Shown: positions 42,682 to 52,395, counted from the stretch's first letter. The stretch: 64,000 nt of DNA from Agaribacillus aureus (GCA_030442055.1 JAUJEB010000001.1:3038001-3102000), one strand, 5' to 3'. The notes: generated from the letters alone by a model not told the origin. Made by a program: numbers and translations.

Positions 42682-42741
42682 TTTTATGTAAGCTCAATCA
42701 GAAATAAAAAGCCTTCCTGCTGACGCCGGAGGGCTTTTTTT
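42662..42741 (+). terminator. Attenuator: antiterminator and intrinsic terminator before the sulfite reductase gene
   Basis: The terminator stem AGCCTTCC (42710-42717) pairs with GGAGGGCT (42728-42735) with one G-U pair, followed by T's at 42735-42741 and preceded by A's that extend the stem. The competing antiterminator pairs TCAGCAGG (42662-42669) with CCTGCTGA (42716-42723), eight perfect pairs that use two bases of the terminator's left arm and its loop. Ribosomes stalled on Cys codons leave TCAGCAGG free and prevent termination; ribosomes reaching the stop codon cover it and allow termination. Confidence 0.82.
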
Positions 42742-42777
42742 ATGAATGGTAATTAAAATATTAAATAGTCAATAAAA

Positions 42778-44937
42778 ATGGAATCAAAATTAAGCAACAA
42801 AATTTCAACCGAAGCTAAAGAAGATATTCGGGAATTAGTGGAAAAGATCGGCCGTTTTCATAACGGTGAGATCGATGAAGATAAGTTCAAGGCCTACAGG
42901 CTCACCAGGGGCGTTTACGGGCAGAGACAAGTGGGCGTACAAATGTTTCGTACCAAAATACCTTATGGCAGGCTGACCAGCGACCAACTCATTCGCATTG
43001 CCGATGTATCGGAAAAATATACCAATGGCAACTTGCATACCACCACTCGCCAGAATATTCAGTTGCACTATGTAAAGCTTGACGACAGCCCAGCCATTTG
43101 GACTGAACTGGAAGAAGTTGGCGTAACCGCCAGGGAAGCTTGTGGTAATACCGTACGAAACGTAACCGGCTCTGCCCTGGCAGGCATTGATCCCGACGAG
43201 CCATTTGACATTACGGCTTATGCCGAGGCCACTTTCAGGTATTTCCTGAGAAATCCAATATGCCAGGACATGGGAAGAAAAATAAAAATAGCCTTTTCCT
43301 CCAGCAGCAAAGACTCCGCCTTCGCCTACTTTCATGACTTTGGATTTATCCCGGTAGTCAAAACAGAAAATGGCAAGGAAGTAAGAGGTTTTAAAACACT
43401 GATAGGTGGTGGCCTGGGTGCCCAGTCGATTGTAGCAAAAACAGCTTTTGAGTTTTTGCCTGAGGATCAAATTATTCCATTCACCGAAGCAGCGATCAGG
43501 GTTTTTGATCGGTATGGAGAACGGGAAAAAAGGTTTAAGGCCAGGATGAAATTCTTGATCGATGAAAAACGTGGATTGGGATTTGAAAAATTCATGGAGC
43601 TTGTGGAAAAAGAGCGTAAATCCATTCCACACCAGTCCTATCCTATCGACAGAACGCTGGTACCGGAACTTGTATTACCACCAAAACAAGATTATCCGGA
43701 AGTAGCCATAGCGGATGAAGAGAAATATCAGGACTGGCTCACTTCCAATGTGTTTGAGCAAAAGCAAAAAGGATTTCACGGCGTACAGATTAAACTGTCT
43801 AATGGTAATATCGATGCTGAAAGGGCCCGTAAATTGTCGGCGATTATAAAAAAGTATGCCGGTGATGATTTACGGATCACGGTTAATCAAGGCTTCCTGC
43901 TTAAATACGTTGAAACAAAGGCACTGCCTGTGGTATTTAATGAACTGAATGCGCTTGGGCTGGCCGAGTATGGCTTCGGTACCATTGCCGATATAACTGC
44001 ATGCCCTGGTACAGATACCTGTAACCTTGGTGTAAGTAACAGTACAGGTGTAGCTGAGGTGCTTGAAGGGATCATCAAAGAAGAATATAAAGACCTAATC
44101 TTTGATGCAGACATACAGATTAAAATCAGTGGTTGTATGAACTCTTGCGGTCAGCATATGGCCGCCAATATTGGATTTCATGGAAGCTCCATAAAAAACG
44201 GGAAGCTGGTAGTTCCCGCACTGGTCGTATTGCTTGGCGGAGGTGTTGATCCGGAGGGACAGGGATCTGTGGGAGACAAGGTTGCTAAATTGCCTTCAAA
44301 AAAGGCACCGGAAGCGCTGAGAATTATCTTAGACGATTACAAGGAAAATGCATTACCCGGGGAATACTTCAATAGCTACTATAGACGATATGGAAAAATA
44401 TATTTCTTTGACTTGCTAAAGCATCTAATTGACCCCAACCAGTTTATCCAGTCCGATTACATCGACTGGGGAGCGACAGATAACTTTGTGCCCGCTATCG
44501 GTGTTGGCGAATGTGCCGGAGTAAGTTACGATGTTATTGGAACCATTATCGATGACGCCAGTGAAAAACTGTCCATTGCCAAGAAAGAGTTGACCCGTAA
44601 TGAGTTTGCCCGCGTTATATACAATGCCTACAATACCCTGGTAATTGGTGCCAAAGGATTATTGTTGAGTGAAGATGTGAGCTGTAACACACATATAGGT
44701 ATTCTCAGGGATTTTGACAAACATTTTGTAAGTACCAATAAGTTTCCCCTGGAAGGAAATTTTGAAACACTGGTATTACAAATTAATGAAAATGAACCGG
44801 GAAGTGATTTTGCGATAGCATATCTGGAACAAGCTGAACAATTCTTACAGGATGTTAAAGCATATCGCGCCAGACAGGTGGCAGAGGATACCTCTCAAAA
44901 AGGAAAATTAGTAGTTGATAACTTTTACAAAGCATAG
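42778..44937 (+). CDS. Ferredoxin-type siroheme nitrite/sulfite reductase with C-terminal extension
   Basis: A 719-aa reductase. The two halves each carry an NIR/SIR ferredoxin-like half-domain and a siroheme domain. Cofactor ligands are C409 and C415 (TACPGTDTCNLGVSNS) and C453 and C457 (KISGCMNSCGQH), which bind the 4Fe-4S cluster coupled to siroheme. The substrate-side NGNLHTTTRQNIQLHYV is in the first half. The operon with metZ, cobA and cysH points to sulfite, not nitrite. The protein is some 150 residues longer than usual; the extra C-terminal part (about residue 565 on) is helical and of unknown function. It is downstream of the Cys attenuator. Confidence 0.9.
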   Translation: MESKLSNKISTEAKEDIRELVEKIGRFHNGEIDEDKFKAYRLTRGVYGQRQVGVQMFRTKIPYGRLTSDQLIRIADVSEKYTNGNLHTTTRQNIQLHYVKLDDSPAIWTELEEVGVTAREACGNTVRNVTGSALAGIDPDEPFDITAYAEATFRYFLRNPICQDMGRKIKIAFSSSSKDSAFAYFHDFGFIPVVKTENGKEVRGFKTLIGGGLGAQSIVAKTAFEFLPEDQIIPFTEAAIRVFDRYGEREKRFKARMKFLIDEKRGLGFEKFMELVEKERKSIPHQSYPIDRTLVPELVLPPKQDYPEVAIADEEKYQDWLTSNVFEQKQKGFHGVQIKLSNGNIDAERARKLSAIIKKYAGDDLRITVNQGFLLKYVETKALPVVFNELNALGLAEYGFGTIADITACPGTDTCNLGVSNSTGVAEVLEGIIKEEYKDLIFDADIQIKISGCMNSCGQHMAANIGFHGSSIKNGKLVVPALVVLLGGGVDPEGQGSVGDKVAKLPSKKAPEALRIILDDYKENALPGEYFNSYYRRYGKIYFFDLLKHLIDPNQFIQSDYIDWGATDNFVPAIGVGECAGVSYDVIGTIIDDASEKLSIAKKELTRNEFARVIYNAYNTLVIGAKGLLLSEDVSCNTHIGILRDFDKHFVSTNKFPLEGNFETLVLQINENEPGSDFAIAYLEQAEQFLQDVKAYRARQVAEDTSQKGKLVVDNFYKA

Positions 44938-44939
44938 TG

Positions 44940-45707
44940 ATGAAAGGTAAATTAACGTTAGTAGGCGCCGGTCCCGGAGATCCTGAATTAATCAGTATCA
45001 AGGGCATGAAGGCTATCAAAAATGCGGATGTCATTTTATATGATGCCCTGGCTCACCCGGATTTACTGGAATACGCCAGACCGGGTGCCGAAAAAATATA
45101 TGTTGGGAAAAGAGCTGGGAAACACGCTTTTAATCAGGAGGAAATTAATGAACTAATTGTCGCATATGCGCTACGCGGAAATCATGTAGTAAGGCTCAAA
45201 GGTGGAGATCCTTTCGTATTTGCTCATGGTAAAGAGGAGTTGGAATACGCGGAGACGTTTGGCATCGAATGTACAAGCGTCCTCGGAATCTCCAGTGTCA
45301 ATTTACCTGGCTTATACGGCATCCCTTTGACGCGAAGAGATGTCAATGAGAGTTTTTGGGTGGTCACCGCCACCACAAAAAATGGCACGCTTTCGAAGGA
45401 TGTATTCCTGGCAGCGCAATCTAATGCCACCGCTGTATTCCTCATGGGTTTGAATAAGCTGGAACAAATCACCGCTGTTTATAAAAAATTGGGCAGGGGC
45501 AATCTTCCCGCAGCATTGATTTCAAAGGGGTCTCTCGAAGATGGCAATGTCATATTTGGTACTGCGGCGACTTTGTTAGCCAAGCAACGATTACATCGGT
45601 TACCCACACCTGCGTTGGTCGTTGTTGGCGAAGCGGTTGGTACTCATGAGTATTTTTATGAAAAGGTGAAAGCATTGGAGCCATTTAACAACAACGCGAA
45701 ATATTAA
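44940..45707 (+). CDS. cobA: Uroporphyrinogen-III C-methyltransferase (siroheme synthesis)
   Basis: A 255-aa SAM-dependent enzyme that methylates uroporphyrinogen III twice to precorrin-2, the first step toward siroheme. It begins with KLTLVGAGPGDPELISIKG, has VVRLKGGDPFVFAHGKEELE, and ends with PALVVVGEAVG. The gene encodes only this activity, with no CysG-like dehydrogenase/ferrochelatase domain. The siroheme it leads to is needed by the adjacent reductase. The ATG at 44940 lies 2 bp after the preceding stop (TAGTGATG), so translation is coupled. Confidence 0.93.
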   Translation: MKGKLTLVGAGPGDPELISIKGMKAIKNADVILYDALAHPDLLEYARPGAEKIYVGKRAGKHAFNQEEINELIVAYALRGNHVVRLKGGDPFVFAHGKEELEYAETFGIECTSVLGISSVNLPGLYGIPLTRRDVNESFWVVTATTKNGTLSKDVFLAAQSNATAVFLMGLNKLEQITAVYKKLGRGNLPAALISKGSLEDGNVIFGTAATLLAKQRLHRLPTPALVVVGEAVGTHEYFYEKVKALEPFNNNAKY

Positions 45708-45711
45708 TATC

Positions 45712-46365
45712 ATGAATAAGCTATTGCAAAAAGATAATTATAGCGCATTGACTTCCAGGCAACGGCTGGAAAAGCTGTTTGATGAGCATGATAACGCTAA
45801 AATTCTGGTGACTTCCTCATTTGGAAGTACATCAGTAGTGTTATTGCATATGATAAGTCAGGTTAAACCAGATCACCCGATACATTTTATAGATACCGGC
45901 TTTCTTTTTCGGGAAACCCACGACTATAAAAAACAGTTGATTGAAAAGCTCGAACTTAATGTCGTAGATACAGTGGCCCGTGAAAACCGGCAGAAGTTTA
46001 CCAGAGAAAATCAAAGCTGGCGGTTTAACCACGATTTATGCTGCTTTATTAACAAAGTAGATCCAATCAACGATTTAAAGCCCGGTTTTGATATCTGGGT
46101 ATCCGGGCTTTTGGCTTATCAAAATGCCAACAGACGCCATATGCCTATTGTTGATTTTAAGGAAGACATCATCAAGTTTCATCCAATCATTGATATGACT
46201 GCAGCGGAGGTAAGCTTGTATATGACTATTTATGAACTCCCGGCACACCCGCTGGTTGCCCACGGCTATGACTCTATTGGATGTACTCATTGTACGCAAA
46301 AAGGGAAGGGAAGAGAAGGCCGATGGTTTGACAATGCAAAAACGGAATGTGGGTTGCACGCATGA
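45712..46365 (+). CDS. cysH: Adenylylsulfate (APS) reductase, thioredoxin-dependent
   Basis: A 217-aa enzyme that reduces activated sulfate to sulfite. The catalytic cysteine is C213 in the C-terminal ECGLH box. Four further cysteines, the pair C110-C111 (HDLCCFIN) and C191/C194 (GCTHC), form the 4Fe-4S site that marks the APS-using type, as in plants and many bacteria; PAPS-type enzymes lack it. The N-terminal loop TSSFGSTSVVLL is the nucleotide-binding loop of the family. It is the last gene of the sulfur operon, 4 bp after cobA. No ATP sulfurylase gene lies in the window. Confidence 0.92.
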   Translation: MNKLLQKDNYSALTSRQRLEKLFDEHDNAKILVTSSFGSTSVVLLHMISQVKPDHPIHFIDTGFLFRETHDYKKQLIEKLELNVVDTVARENRQKFTRENQSWRFNHDLCCFINKVDPINDLKPGFDIWVSGLLAYQNANRRHMPIVDFKEDIIKFHPIIDMTAAEVSLYMTIYELPAHPLVAHGYDSIGCTHCTQKGKGREGRWFDNAKTECGLHA

Positions 46366-46459
46366 CGTTTTTTAGAAACGAGTATTTATTTTAAGTTATA
46401 GAACTTTAACGGATATTAATTCAATCCGGTAAACCGTCACTTGATCCGTGAAATTCATC

Positions 46460-46993
46460 TCATTTTAATTGGGTTTTTGCATAAAAATCCCAGATCATTA
46501 CGCCAATGCTGACCGAAACGTTCAAGGAATGCTTGGTCCCGAACTGCGGAATTTCGAGGCAAATATCTGAAAGGTTCACCACCTCATCTCCTACCCCAAA
46601 GACCTCATTTCCGAAGACAAAAGCATATTTTTTATTAACATCCGGCTGAAACTGTTGTAACATCAAGCCACCTTCTACCTGTTCCACCGATGCGATCGTA
46701 TAGCCTTGTGATTTTAATTGTTCGACCAGGGCTGGCGCATCCTCTGCATATTCCCAATCGACGGAATCCGTAGCCCCCAGGGCTGTTTTATTAATTTCCC
46801 GATGAGGGGGTCTCGCCGTAATGCCACACAGGAATATTTTTTCCACACAAAAAGCATCCGCGGTACGAAATGCCGAGCCAACATTGTTCATACTTCTGAC
46901 ATTATCAAGTACAACAACTAAAGGAATTTTTTTCTTATTTTTGAATGCTCCAACAGAAATTCTGTTAAGCTCTTCGTTCTTCAGTTTTCTCAT
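46460..46993 (-). CDS. SpoU/TrmH-family RNA 2'-O-methyltransferase
   Basis: A 177-aa SPOUT methyltransferase from the ATG at 46993 (an upstream TTG-type start would add eight residues). Motif 1 is VVVLDNVRSMNNVGSAFRTAD, motif 2 is AFVFGNEVFGVGD, and motif 3 is QFGTKHSLNVSVSIGVMIWD; these make the SAM-binding trefoil knot. It is shorter than TrmH and lacks an N-terminal substrate domain. It methylates tRNA or rRNA ribose, but the target is not evident. It is divergent from mutS and has its own promoter. Confidence 0.9.
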   Translation of the reverse strand: MRKLKNEELNRISVGAFKNKKKIPLVVVLDNVRSMNNVGSAFRTADAFCVEKIFLCGITARPPHREINKTALGATDSVDWEYAEDAPALVEQLKSQGYTIASVEQVEGGLMLQQFQPDVNKKYAFVFGNEVFGVGDEVVNLSDICLEIPQFGTKHSLNVSVSIGVMIWDFYAKTQLK

Positions 46994-47014
46994 ATTAACA
47001 ATATGGGCCGGGGG

Positions 47015-47046
47015 CAAAGATAATTTACAATATGCTGAACTGACAA
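47015..47046 (-). promoter_or_regulatory. Consensus promoter of the RNA methyltransferase gene
   Basis: On the minus strand TTG (plus 47046-47044), a spacer of 21 bp and TATCTTTG (plus 47022-47015) agree with the Bacteroidota consensus. Transcription would start near 47008, 15 nt before the ATG at 46993. It lies within the divergent gap to mutS. Confidence 0.65.
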
Positions 47047-47073
47047 ATTAATCTTAAATCATTAACACATTCA

Positions 47074-49689
47074 ATGGCAGATACCAAAACCAAATCTGTA
47101 AAAGAAACCCCCTTAATGAAACAATACAATGTCATCAAGGCCAAGCATCCGGGTGCATTGCTGTTGTTTAGGGTAGGCGATTTTTATGAAACTTTTGGTG
47201 AAGATGCGGTGAAGGCAAGCAAGGTACTGGAGATCGTTTTAACCAAACGCGCCAATGGCGCGGCTTCGCATATCGAATTGGCCGGTTTTCCACACCATGC
47301 TTTAGATACTTATCTGCCCAAACTGGTGCGAGCAGGCAATCGGGTGGCCATTTGTGACCAACTGGAAGATCCAAAAGCGACCAAAGGTATTGTGAAAAGA
47401 GGTGTCACGGAATTGGTGACACCGGGCCTGTCATTAAATGATAATGTGCTGGAAAAAAATCATAATAACTACCTGGCATCGATTTTTTTCAACAAGGATG
47501 TGTATGGCATTGCTTTCCTCGACCTGTCAACCGGAGAATTTTTAACAGCCAGGGGCAATCAGAAATATGTAGATAATCTGCTCCAAAGTTTTAAGCCCAA
47601 CGAAATTATCTTCAGCAAAGCCAATCGGCACGAGTTCAATACGCTTTTTCAGGATAAATTCAATACCTATTGCCTCGACGAGTGGGTTTATAGCTACGAC
47701 TACACTTATGAAAAACTAACCGATCATTTCTCAACACCTTCCCTCAAAGGATTTGGAATAGAAAACCTCACCGAAGGCATTATAGCGGCCGGTGCAATTA
47801 TTCACTACCTGAATGAAACCGAACACAAGGAGACCAAGCATATTTCTTCAATTTCCAGGATCGAAGAGGAAATCTACGTTTGGCTGGATAAGTTTACCAT
47901 CAGAAACCTTGAGTTGGTTTACCCGCAACAGGAGGGTGGGATCCCCCTTATCAATATAATGGACCAAACCCAGACACCTATGGGATCCAGGTTGTTGAAA
48001 AAGTGGATGATACTTCCTTTAAAGGAAAAAGTAGCCATAGAAGAGCGGCATCAGGCAGTGGCAGCTATTGTAAAAAACCAGCACCTGCAGTCGGAAATAT
48101 CACAGATTTTCAAAAACATTGGCGATCTGGAGAGACTTGTATCCAAATTGGCCACCAGGAGGATCAATCCAAGAGAAATGGTTCAATTAAAAAAGGCTTT
48201 ATCCTATATTGATCCTATCAAAAAATTATTGTCCACTTCGGGTGTCGAACCATTGCTAAAGCTGGCTGACCAGCTGAACCCCTGTGATTTTTTGCTGCAA
48301 AAAATCGAAGCCGAATTAAAAGACGATCCTCCGCTTTTAATCAACCAGGGCAATCTAATCAAGGAAGGCATTGACGAGGAATTGGATCAATTACGGGAAA
48401 TTGCTTTTTCTGGAAAGGATTACCTAATACAAATTCAACAAAGGGAAAGTAAAGCCACCGGCATCCCGTCGCTTAAGATTGCCTATAACAAGGTTTTTGG
48501 CTATTATCTTGAAGTTACCAATGCCCACAAAGATAAAGTACCTGAAAACTGGATCCGGAAACAAACATTGGTTAACGCTGAAAGATATATCACTGAGGAA
48601 TTAAAGGAATATGAAGAAAAAATATTAAATGCCGAGGATAAGCTAGGAGCGATTGAACAAAGAATTTACCACCAGTTGGTTGTCCACGCCAATGATTTTA
48701 TCGGTCAGATCCAGCAAAATGCAAAAATTATTGCCAAAACCGATTGCTTGACCTCCTTTGCCAGTGTGGCTTTAAAACACAAATATTGCCAGCCTGAAAT
48801 CAACGACTCCAAGGTACTCAACATCAAAGAGGGCAGGCACCCTGTTATTGAAAGACAGCTACCCGTCGGCGAATCCTATATTCCCAATGACGTATTTCTC
48901 GACCATGAAACACAGCAAATAATGATCATTACCGGGCCAAATATGGCCGGTAAATCCGCGCTATTGAGACAAACCGCCCTGATTGTTTTAATGGCTCAAA
49001 TGGGTTCCTTTGTCCCGGCCAAGAGCGCTTCGATCGGAATTGTGGATAAAGTTTTTACCCGGGTCGGGGCTTCTGACAACCTTTCCAAGGGAGAGTCAAC
49101 TTTTATGGTAGAGATGACGGAAACGGCCAGCATTCTGAACAACCTGAGTGAAAACAGCCTGGTTCTCATGGATGAAATAGGTCGTGGTACCAGCACTTAT
49201 GATGGGGTGTCAATTGCCTGGTCAATTGTTGAGTATCTTCACAATCATCAAAAATTTAAGGTAAAGACCTTATTTGCCACACATTATCACGAATTAAATC
49301 AACTGACAAATGACCTCGACCGGGTCAAAAACTACAATGTTTCCGTCAAGGAAGTAGGGGATAAAGTTATCTTCATGAGAAAGCTTAAGAAAGGTGGTAG
49401 TGAGCATAGTTTTGGTATTCACGTAGCTCAAATGGCTGGAATGCCCAACCCAGTCGTAATCAGGGCCAGCGAAATAATGCATCATCTTGAAAAAGATAAA
49501 ATAAGCACGCGTCAAAAGAAAAAATTGGAAGAATTGCCTAAGAATAACTTTCAGCTAAACCTATTTGAAGCTGATCCGAAGTTTAAGGAAGTGCAAAAAT
49601 TGATGAACCTGTTGGATATAAATACCATATCTCCGGTAGAAGCCCTGTTAAAACTCAACGAAATAAAAAATGTCCTCGGCAACGTCTGA
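47074..49689 (+). CDS. mutS: DNA mismatch repair protein MutS
   Basis: An 871-aa mismatch-recognition ATPase. The N-terminal mismatch-binding residues are in FYETFGEDA. Domains II-IV with clamp and lever follow, then the Walker A loop [15 protein letters not shown], Walker [17 protein letters not shown], and the signature FATHYHEL. The C-terminal part with [10 protein letters not shown] has the usual length. It is a single-gene unit; mutL is not near. The start ATG at 47074 gives a standard lead of about 15 residues before [14 protein letters not shown]. Confidence 0.97.
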   Translation: MADTKTKSVKETPLMKQYNVIKAKHPGALLLFRVGDFYETFGEDAVKASKVLEIVLTKRANGAASHIELAGFPHHALDTYLPKLVRAGNRVAICDQLEDPKATKGIVKRGVTELVTPGLSLNDNVLEKNHNNYLASIFFNKDVYGIAFLDLSTGEFLTARGNQKYVDNLLQSFKPNEIIFSKANRHEFNTLFQDKFNTYCLDEWVYSYDYTYEKLTDHFSTPSLKGFGIENLTEGIIAAGAIIHYLNETEHKETKHISSISRIEEEIYVWLDKFTIRNLELVYPQQEGGIPLINIMDQTQTPMGSRLLKKWMILPLKEKVAIEERHQAVAAIVKNQHLQSEISQIFKNIGDLERLVSKLATRRINPREMVQLKKALSYIDPIKKLLSTSGVEPLLKLADQLNPCDFLLQKIEAELKDDPPLLINQGNLIKEGIDEELDQLREIAFSGKDYLIQIQQRESKATGIPSLKIAYNKVFGYYLEVTNAHKDKVPENWIRKQTLVNAERYITEELKEYEEKILNAEDKLGAIEQRIYHQLVVHANDFIGQIQQNAKIIAKTDCLTSFASVALKHKYCQPEINDSKVLNIKEGRHPVIERQLPVGESYIPNDVFLDHETQQIMIITGPNMAGKSALLRQTALIVLMAQMGSFVPAKSASIGIVDKVFTRVGASDNLSKGESTFMVEMTETASILNNLSENSLVLMDEIGRGTSTYDGVSIAWSIVEYLHNHQKFKVKTLFATHYHELNQLTNDLDRVKNYNVSVKEVGDKVIFMRKLKKGGSEHSFGIHVAQMAGMPNPVVIRASEIMHHLEKDKISTRQKKKLEELPKNNFQLNLFEADPKFKEVQKLMNLLDINTISPVEALLKLNEIKNVLGNV

Positions 49690-49759
49690 CACGGTATTGA
49701 TCTTATTATGCTTGCTAATTGTGGTTGCGACCATTGCAAAATTTAACTTCGTGACACTG

Positions 49760-49939
49760 TTAATGACACAAAACCAAAGACTCAGGCCGGAAATAATATT
49801 TTTTTAGTTGACCGTTTTTATTGTTGGTTTCGCATTCCACCAATCCCCGGCCATATATAGAGCTTATTTTCATTTTTTTGCTACCAATAATCAATTTTAC
49901 TAAATCGCCCTTTTTTAATTTTTCCATCGTCGTAATCAT
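49760..49939 (-). CDS. Small DUF2158/YodC-like protein
   Basis: About 59 aa from the ATG at 49939; an ATG at 49927 gives a 55-aa form. The segments LKKGDLVKLIIGSKKMKI, IYGRGLVECET and KKYYFRPESLVL follow the same scheme as the protein at 24524-24763 but without its basic C-terminal helix. A lone small gene between mutS and the DUF1028 gene. Function unknown; relation to DUF2158 is by pattern. Confidence 0.55.
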   Translation of the reverse strand: MITTMEKLKKGDLVKLIIGSKKMKISSIYGRGLVECETNNKNGQLKKYYFRPESLVLCH

Positions 49940-50131
49940 TTTTTTTAGTGTTAAGACCAAAAGCGTGCCAAAATTTAACGGGTGTCAATTATTTTCACTT
50001 TGTCTTAATTATTTTTAGAATAAAAAGTAACCTTAAGTATAGTTTATGCAATAAAAAATATTTAATCTATTTTTAATGATTATACAATCGATGGCCGGAA
50101 AAACCCTACCGATAATCTAACGCTAAATTTC

Positions 50132-51136
50132 ATGATCATGTATACACGACTCACATTATTTGGAATTTTTGTCATTTTCATATCTTCGGAATTGACTCAT
50201 GCTCAATCATTTAAACAAGAAAACCCGCTAGCTCATACTTATTCCATTGTAGCCAGGGATCCTGTTACCGGCGACATGGCGGTGGGTGTTCAAAGTCATT
50301 GGTTCTCAGTGGGTACTGTGGTTTCATGGGGCGAGGCCGGCCTGGGTGTCATTGCCACACAGTCTTTTGTAAATAAATCTTTTGGAATTAGAGGATTAGC
50401 ACTGTTAAAAGAAGGTAAAACACCTCAGGAGGCACTGGAGATACTTTTGAGTACCGATGCCGGAAAAGCAGTAAGACAAGTTTCAATATTGGACAAGCAT
50501 GGTCAAATCGCTACGCATACCGGTGATTTGTGCATTAAGTTTGCAGGTCATATCATTGGCAAGGATTTCTCTGTTCAGGCCAATATGATGCTAAACGATC
50601 AGGTTTGGCCAAAGATGGCACAGGCATATGAAGCTGCAGACTCCCTTCCCCTTGCCGAAAGGGTACTACAAGCCATGAAAGGTGCCCAGGCAGCCGGAGG
50701 GGATATCAGAGGGCAGCAATCAGCATCCATTTTAGTGATAAAAGGCGTTAGCGAAAATAAGCCGTGGGATGAAAGGCTCATTGACCTGAGGGTCGACGAT
50801 AGCAAGGACCCACTCGCAGAATTAGAACGGCTATTAAAGGTTTACCGGGCCTATGAACATATGAATAACGGAGATCTGGCTGTTGAAAAAAATGATATGC
50901 CATTGGCATCCCTGGAATATCAAAAGGCGGAAGAAATGTTTCCCGACAATCTAGAAATGAAATACTGGCATGCTATTACACTGTTAAACAATGGAGATAT
51001 TCAAACCGCCAGCGACATGCTTTTGGCTGTGTTTAAGAAAGATGAAAACTGGAGAAAGTTGACAGCAAGACTTCCGGCTTCCGGTATACTACAACTTAGT
51101 GAGAAAGACTTAAACTACATTCTGAATCTGAAGTAA
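50132..51136 (+). CDS. Exported DUF1028 protein with a helical-repeat tail
   Basis: A 334-aa protein with a signal peptide (about residues 1-24, ending THAQ). The DUF1028 domain starts AHTYSIVARDPVTGDMAVGV and includes SWGEAGLGVIATQSFVNKS and AGGDIRGQQSASILVI. This domain has the Ntn-hydrolase fold with an SIVA start. The C-terminal third, from about residue 240, has a TPR-like pattern (ASLEYQKAEEMFPDNLEMKY). Predicted to act outside the inner membrane; substrate unknown. A second ATG two codons later is also possible. Confidence 0.85.
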   Translation: MIMYTRLTLFGIFVIFISSELTHAQSFKQENPLAHTYSIVARDPVTGDMAVGVQSHWFSVGTVVSWGEAGLGVIATQSFVNKSFGIRGLALLKEGKTPQEALEILLSTDAGKAVRQVSILDKHGQIATHTGDLCIKFAGHIIGKDFSVQANMMLNDQVWPKMAQAYEAADSLPLAERVLQAMKGAQAAGGDIRGQQSASILVIKGVSENKPWDERLIDLRVDDSKDPLAELERLLKVYRAYEHMNNGDLAVEKNDMPLASLEYQKAEEMFPDNLEMKYWHAITLLNNGDIQTASDMLLAVFKKDENWRKLTARLPASGILQLSEKDLNYILNLK

Positions 51137-51143
51137 CATACTT

Positions 51144-51692
51144 TTACTCCTCAAGCAGTTCTTCTATTTCGTCTAATTTATTTTCACTATATGATCCCGA
51201 AGTAGCGAAAACGATCTTGCCTTTTTTATCAAGAACAAAGAAATAGGGGACATCCTTCTTTTCAAAATCCAGGGCCTCCTTGTATTTCTTTAGCTCGCCC
51301 TTGTAAAACATAATATGGGGCACCAGCTTAGGATCTGTCTTACTTTTCATCTTTTTCATCACCTTCCCGTATGCCGCCTTTTTTACCCCTGTAAACATGG
51401 GTACAAAATATACGTTTACATCATATTCCGTATAAAACAGTCCGGGATTTTTAGGTTTATAAATAAATTTCTGATAGATGGGGTTGAACCAAGTCTTGAG
51501 GTCTTCCTCTGACTTTTTGGAGTATGCCATCCCAAGCAATGTATATTTTTCCCTGGTGTCAGCAGGAATGAACACCTGCTTATTTAGCAACGTTTCTCCC
51601 TCTAAATCAGGGAACTGACTACCTACCTGGGCATAGGCACCAGTGCATAAAAAGATTAAAAAATATATCAGACAATAACATGTAGTTCTCAT
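51144..51692 (-). CDS. Exported hypothetical protein, thioredoxin-like
   Basis: About 182 aa from the ATG at 51692; upstream ATGs would only lengthen the signal region. A signal peptide covers about the first 22 residues (ending GAYAQ). The mature protein starts VGSQFPDLEGETLLNKQV, a redoxin-like opening, and ends with VPYFFVLDKKGKIVFATSG, the last strands of a thioredoxin fold. No CxxC motif is present, so it is not a redox thioredoxin. It ends 8 bp past the end of the convergent DUF1028 gene. Confidence 0.7.
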   Translation of the reverse strand: MRTTCYCLIYFLIFLCTGAYAQVGSQFPDLEGETLLNKQVFIPADTREKYTLLGMAYSKKSEEDLKTWFNPIYQKFIYKPKNPGLFYTEYDVNVYFVPMFTGVKKAAYGKVMKKMKSKTDPKLVPHIMFYKGELKKYKEALDFEKKDVPYFFVLDKKGKIVFATSGSYSENKLDEIEELLEE

Positions 51693-51819
51693 AGCAGTAA
51701 TTTTAATCATGTTGAAAACGATCCGCTCAAACAAATGTTATTGAAAGGATATAAATAATTCTTTATCTAGATATATCCTCTCCACCCAAACCTAAGTAAG
51801 TAGTTAAATTAATTTGACC

Positions 51820-52347
51820 TTATCCCTTAAAGGCCATGCCTTTAAGACTCTGTGCCATTTTCAAATTCCTGTTGGATAATTCCTGATCATTTATTTGAAA
51901 TCTTAGTTTGCTGTCATCACCAACATAGAAACTAATGCACGCACCTTTTTCATACAACCCTTTTTTCTCAGCAACCACCATAATGGGTTTTCCAGTAGTG
52001 GTTTCCATGATCGAGGAAATTTCACCGCTTTTCCCCAGCGAGATAAACAACAAATCGGACTCACCAATATCTCCGACACTCATGGCTTTTGATACCACAA
52101 TGTTTCGCCCGTTTATTTTTTTGGAAGTACTGATCTTTTGCAGTTCCTGATATACTTTGGAATTCCCAAAGACGGTTATTTTAAAGTCTCCGGAACTATT
52201 ATCAGGCCACTGTGAGTACTTGGCAAAATTGTAAAGAAAAAGCGAATATGCACTATTGATATCCGTTTGAGCTTGTGTCCTTTGATTGCTCAAAGCAAAC
52301 ACGCATAAAAAAACCACAACAATTTTAAAAAATCTAAAACCTTTCAT
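51820..52347 (-). CDS. YfiR-family (DUF4154) periplasmic protein
   Basis: About 175 aa from the ATG at 52347. The signal peptide is at residues 1-27 (FFKIVVVFLCVFALSNQRTQA). The DUF4154 pattern is clear: AYSLFLYNFAKYSQWPD, FKITVFGNSKVY, then KPIMVVAEKKGL and ISFYVGDDSKLRFQIN near the end. In Pseudomonas, YfiR is a periplasmic repressor of the diguanylate cyclase YfiN. A shortened paralogue lies directly upstream and a third copy lies at 57.2 kb beside a HAMP-domain protein. The role here is inferred only by family. Confidence 0.87.
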   Translation of the reverse strand: MKGFRFFKIVVVFLCVFALSNQRTQAQTDINSAYSLFLYNFAKYSQWPDNSSGDFKITVFGNSKVYQELQKISTSKKINGRNIVVSKAMSVGDIGESDLLFISLGKSGEISSIMETTTGKPIMVVAEKKGLYEKGACISFYVGDDSKLRFQINDQELSNRNLKMAQSLKGMAFKG

Positions 52348-52395
52348 GATAAACATTGCTATATATATAATTTATAATACTATCCTTTTTTTGCA

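Noticed and set aside
42835-43632. 265-codon frame on the minus strand
   Set aside because: It lies fully opposite the sulfite reductase gene and has no family-like motifs.
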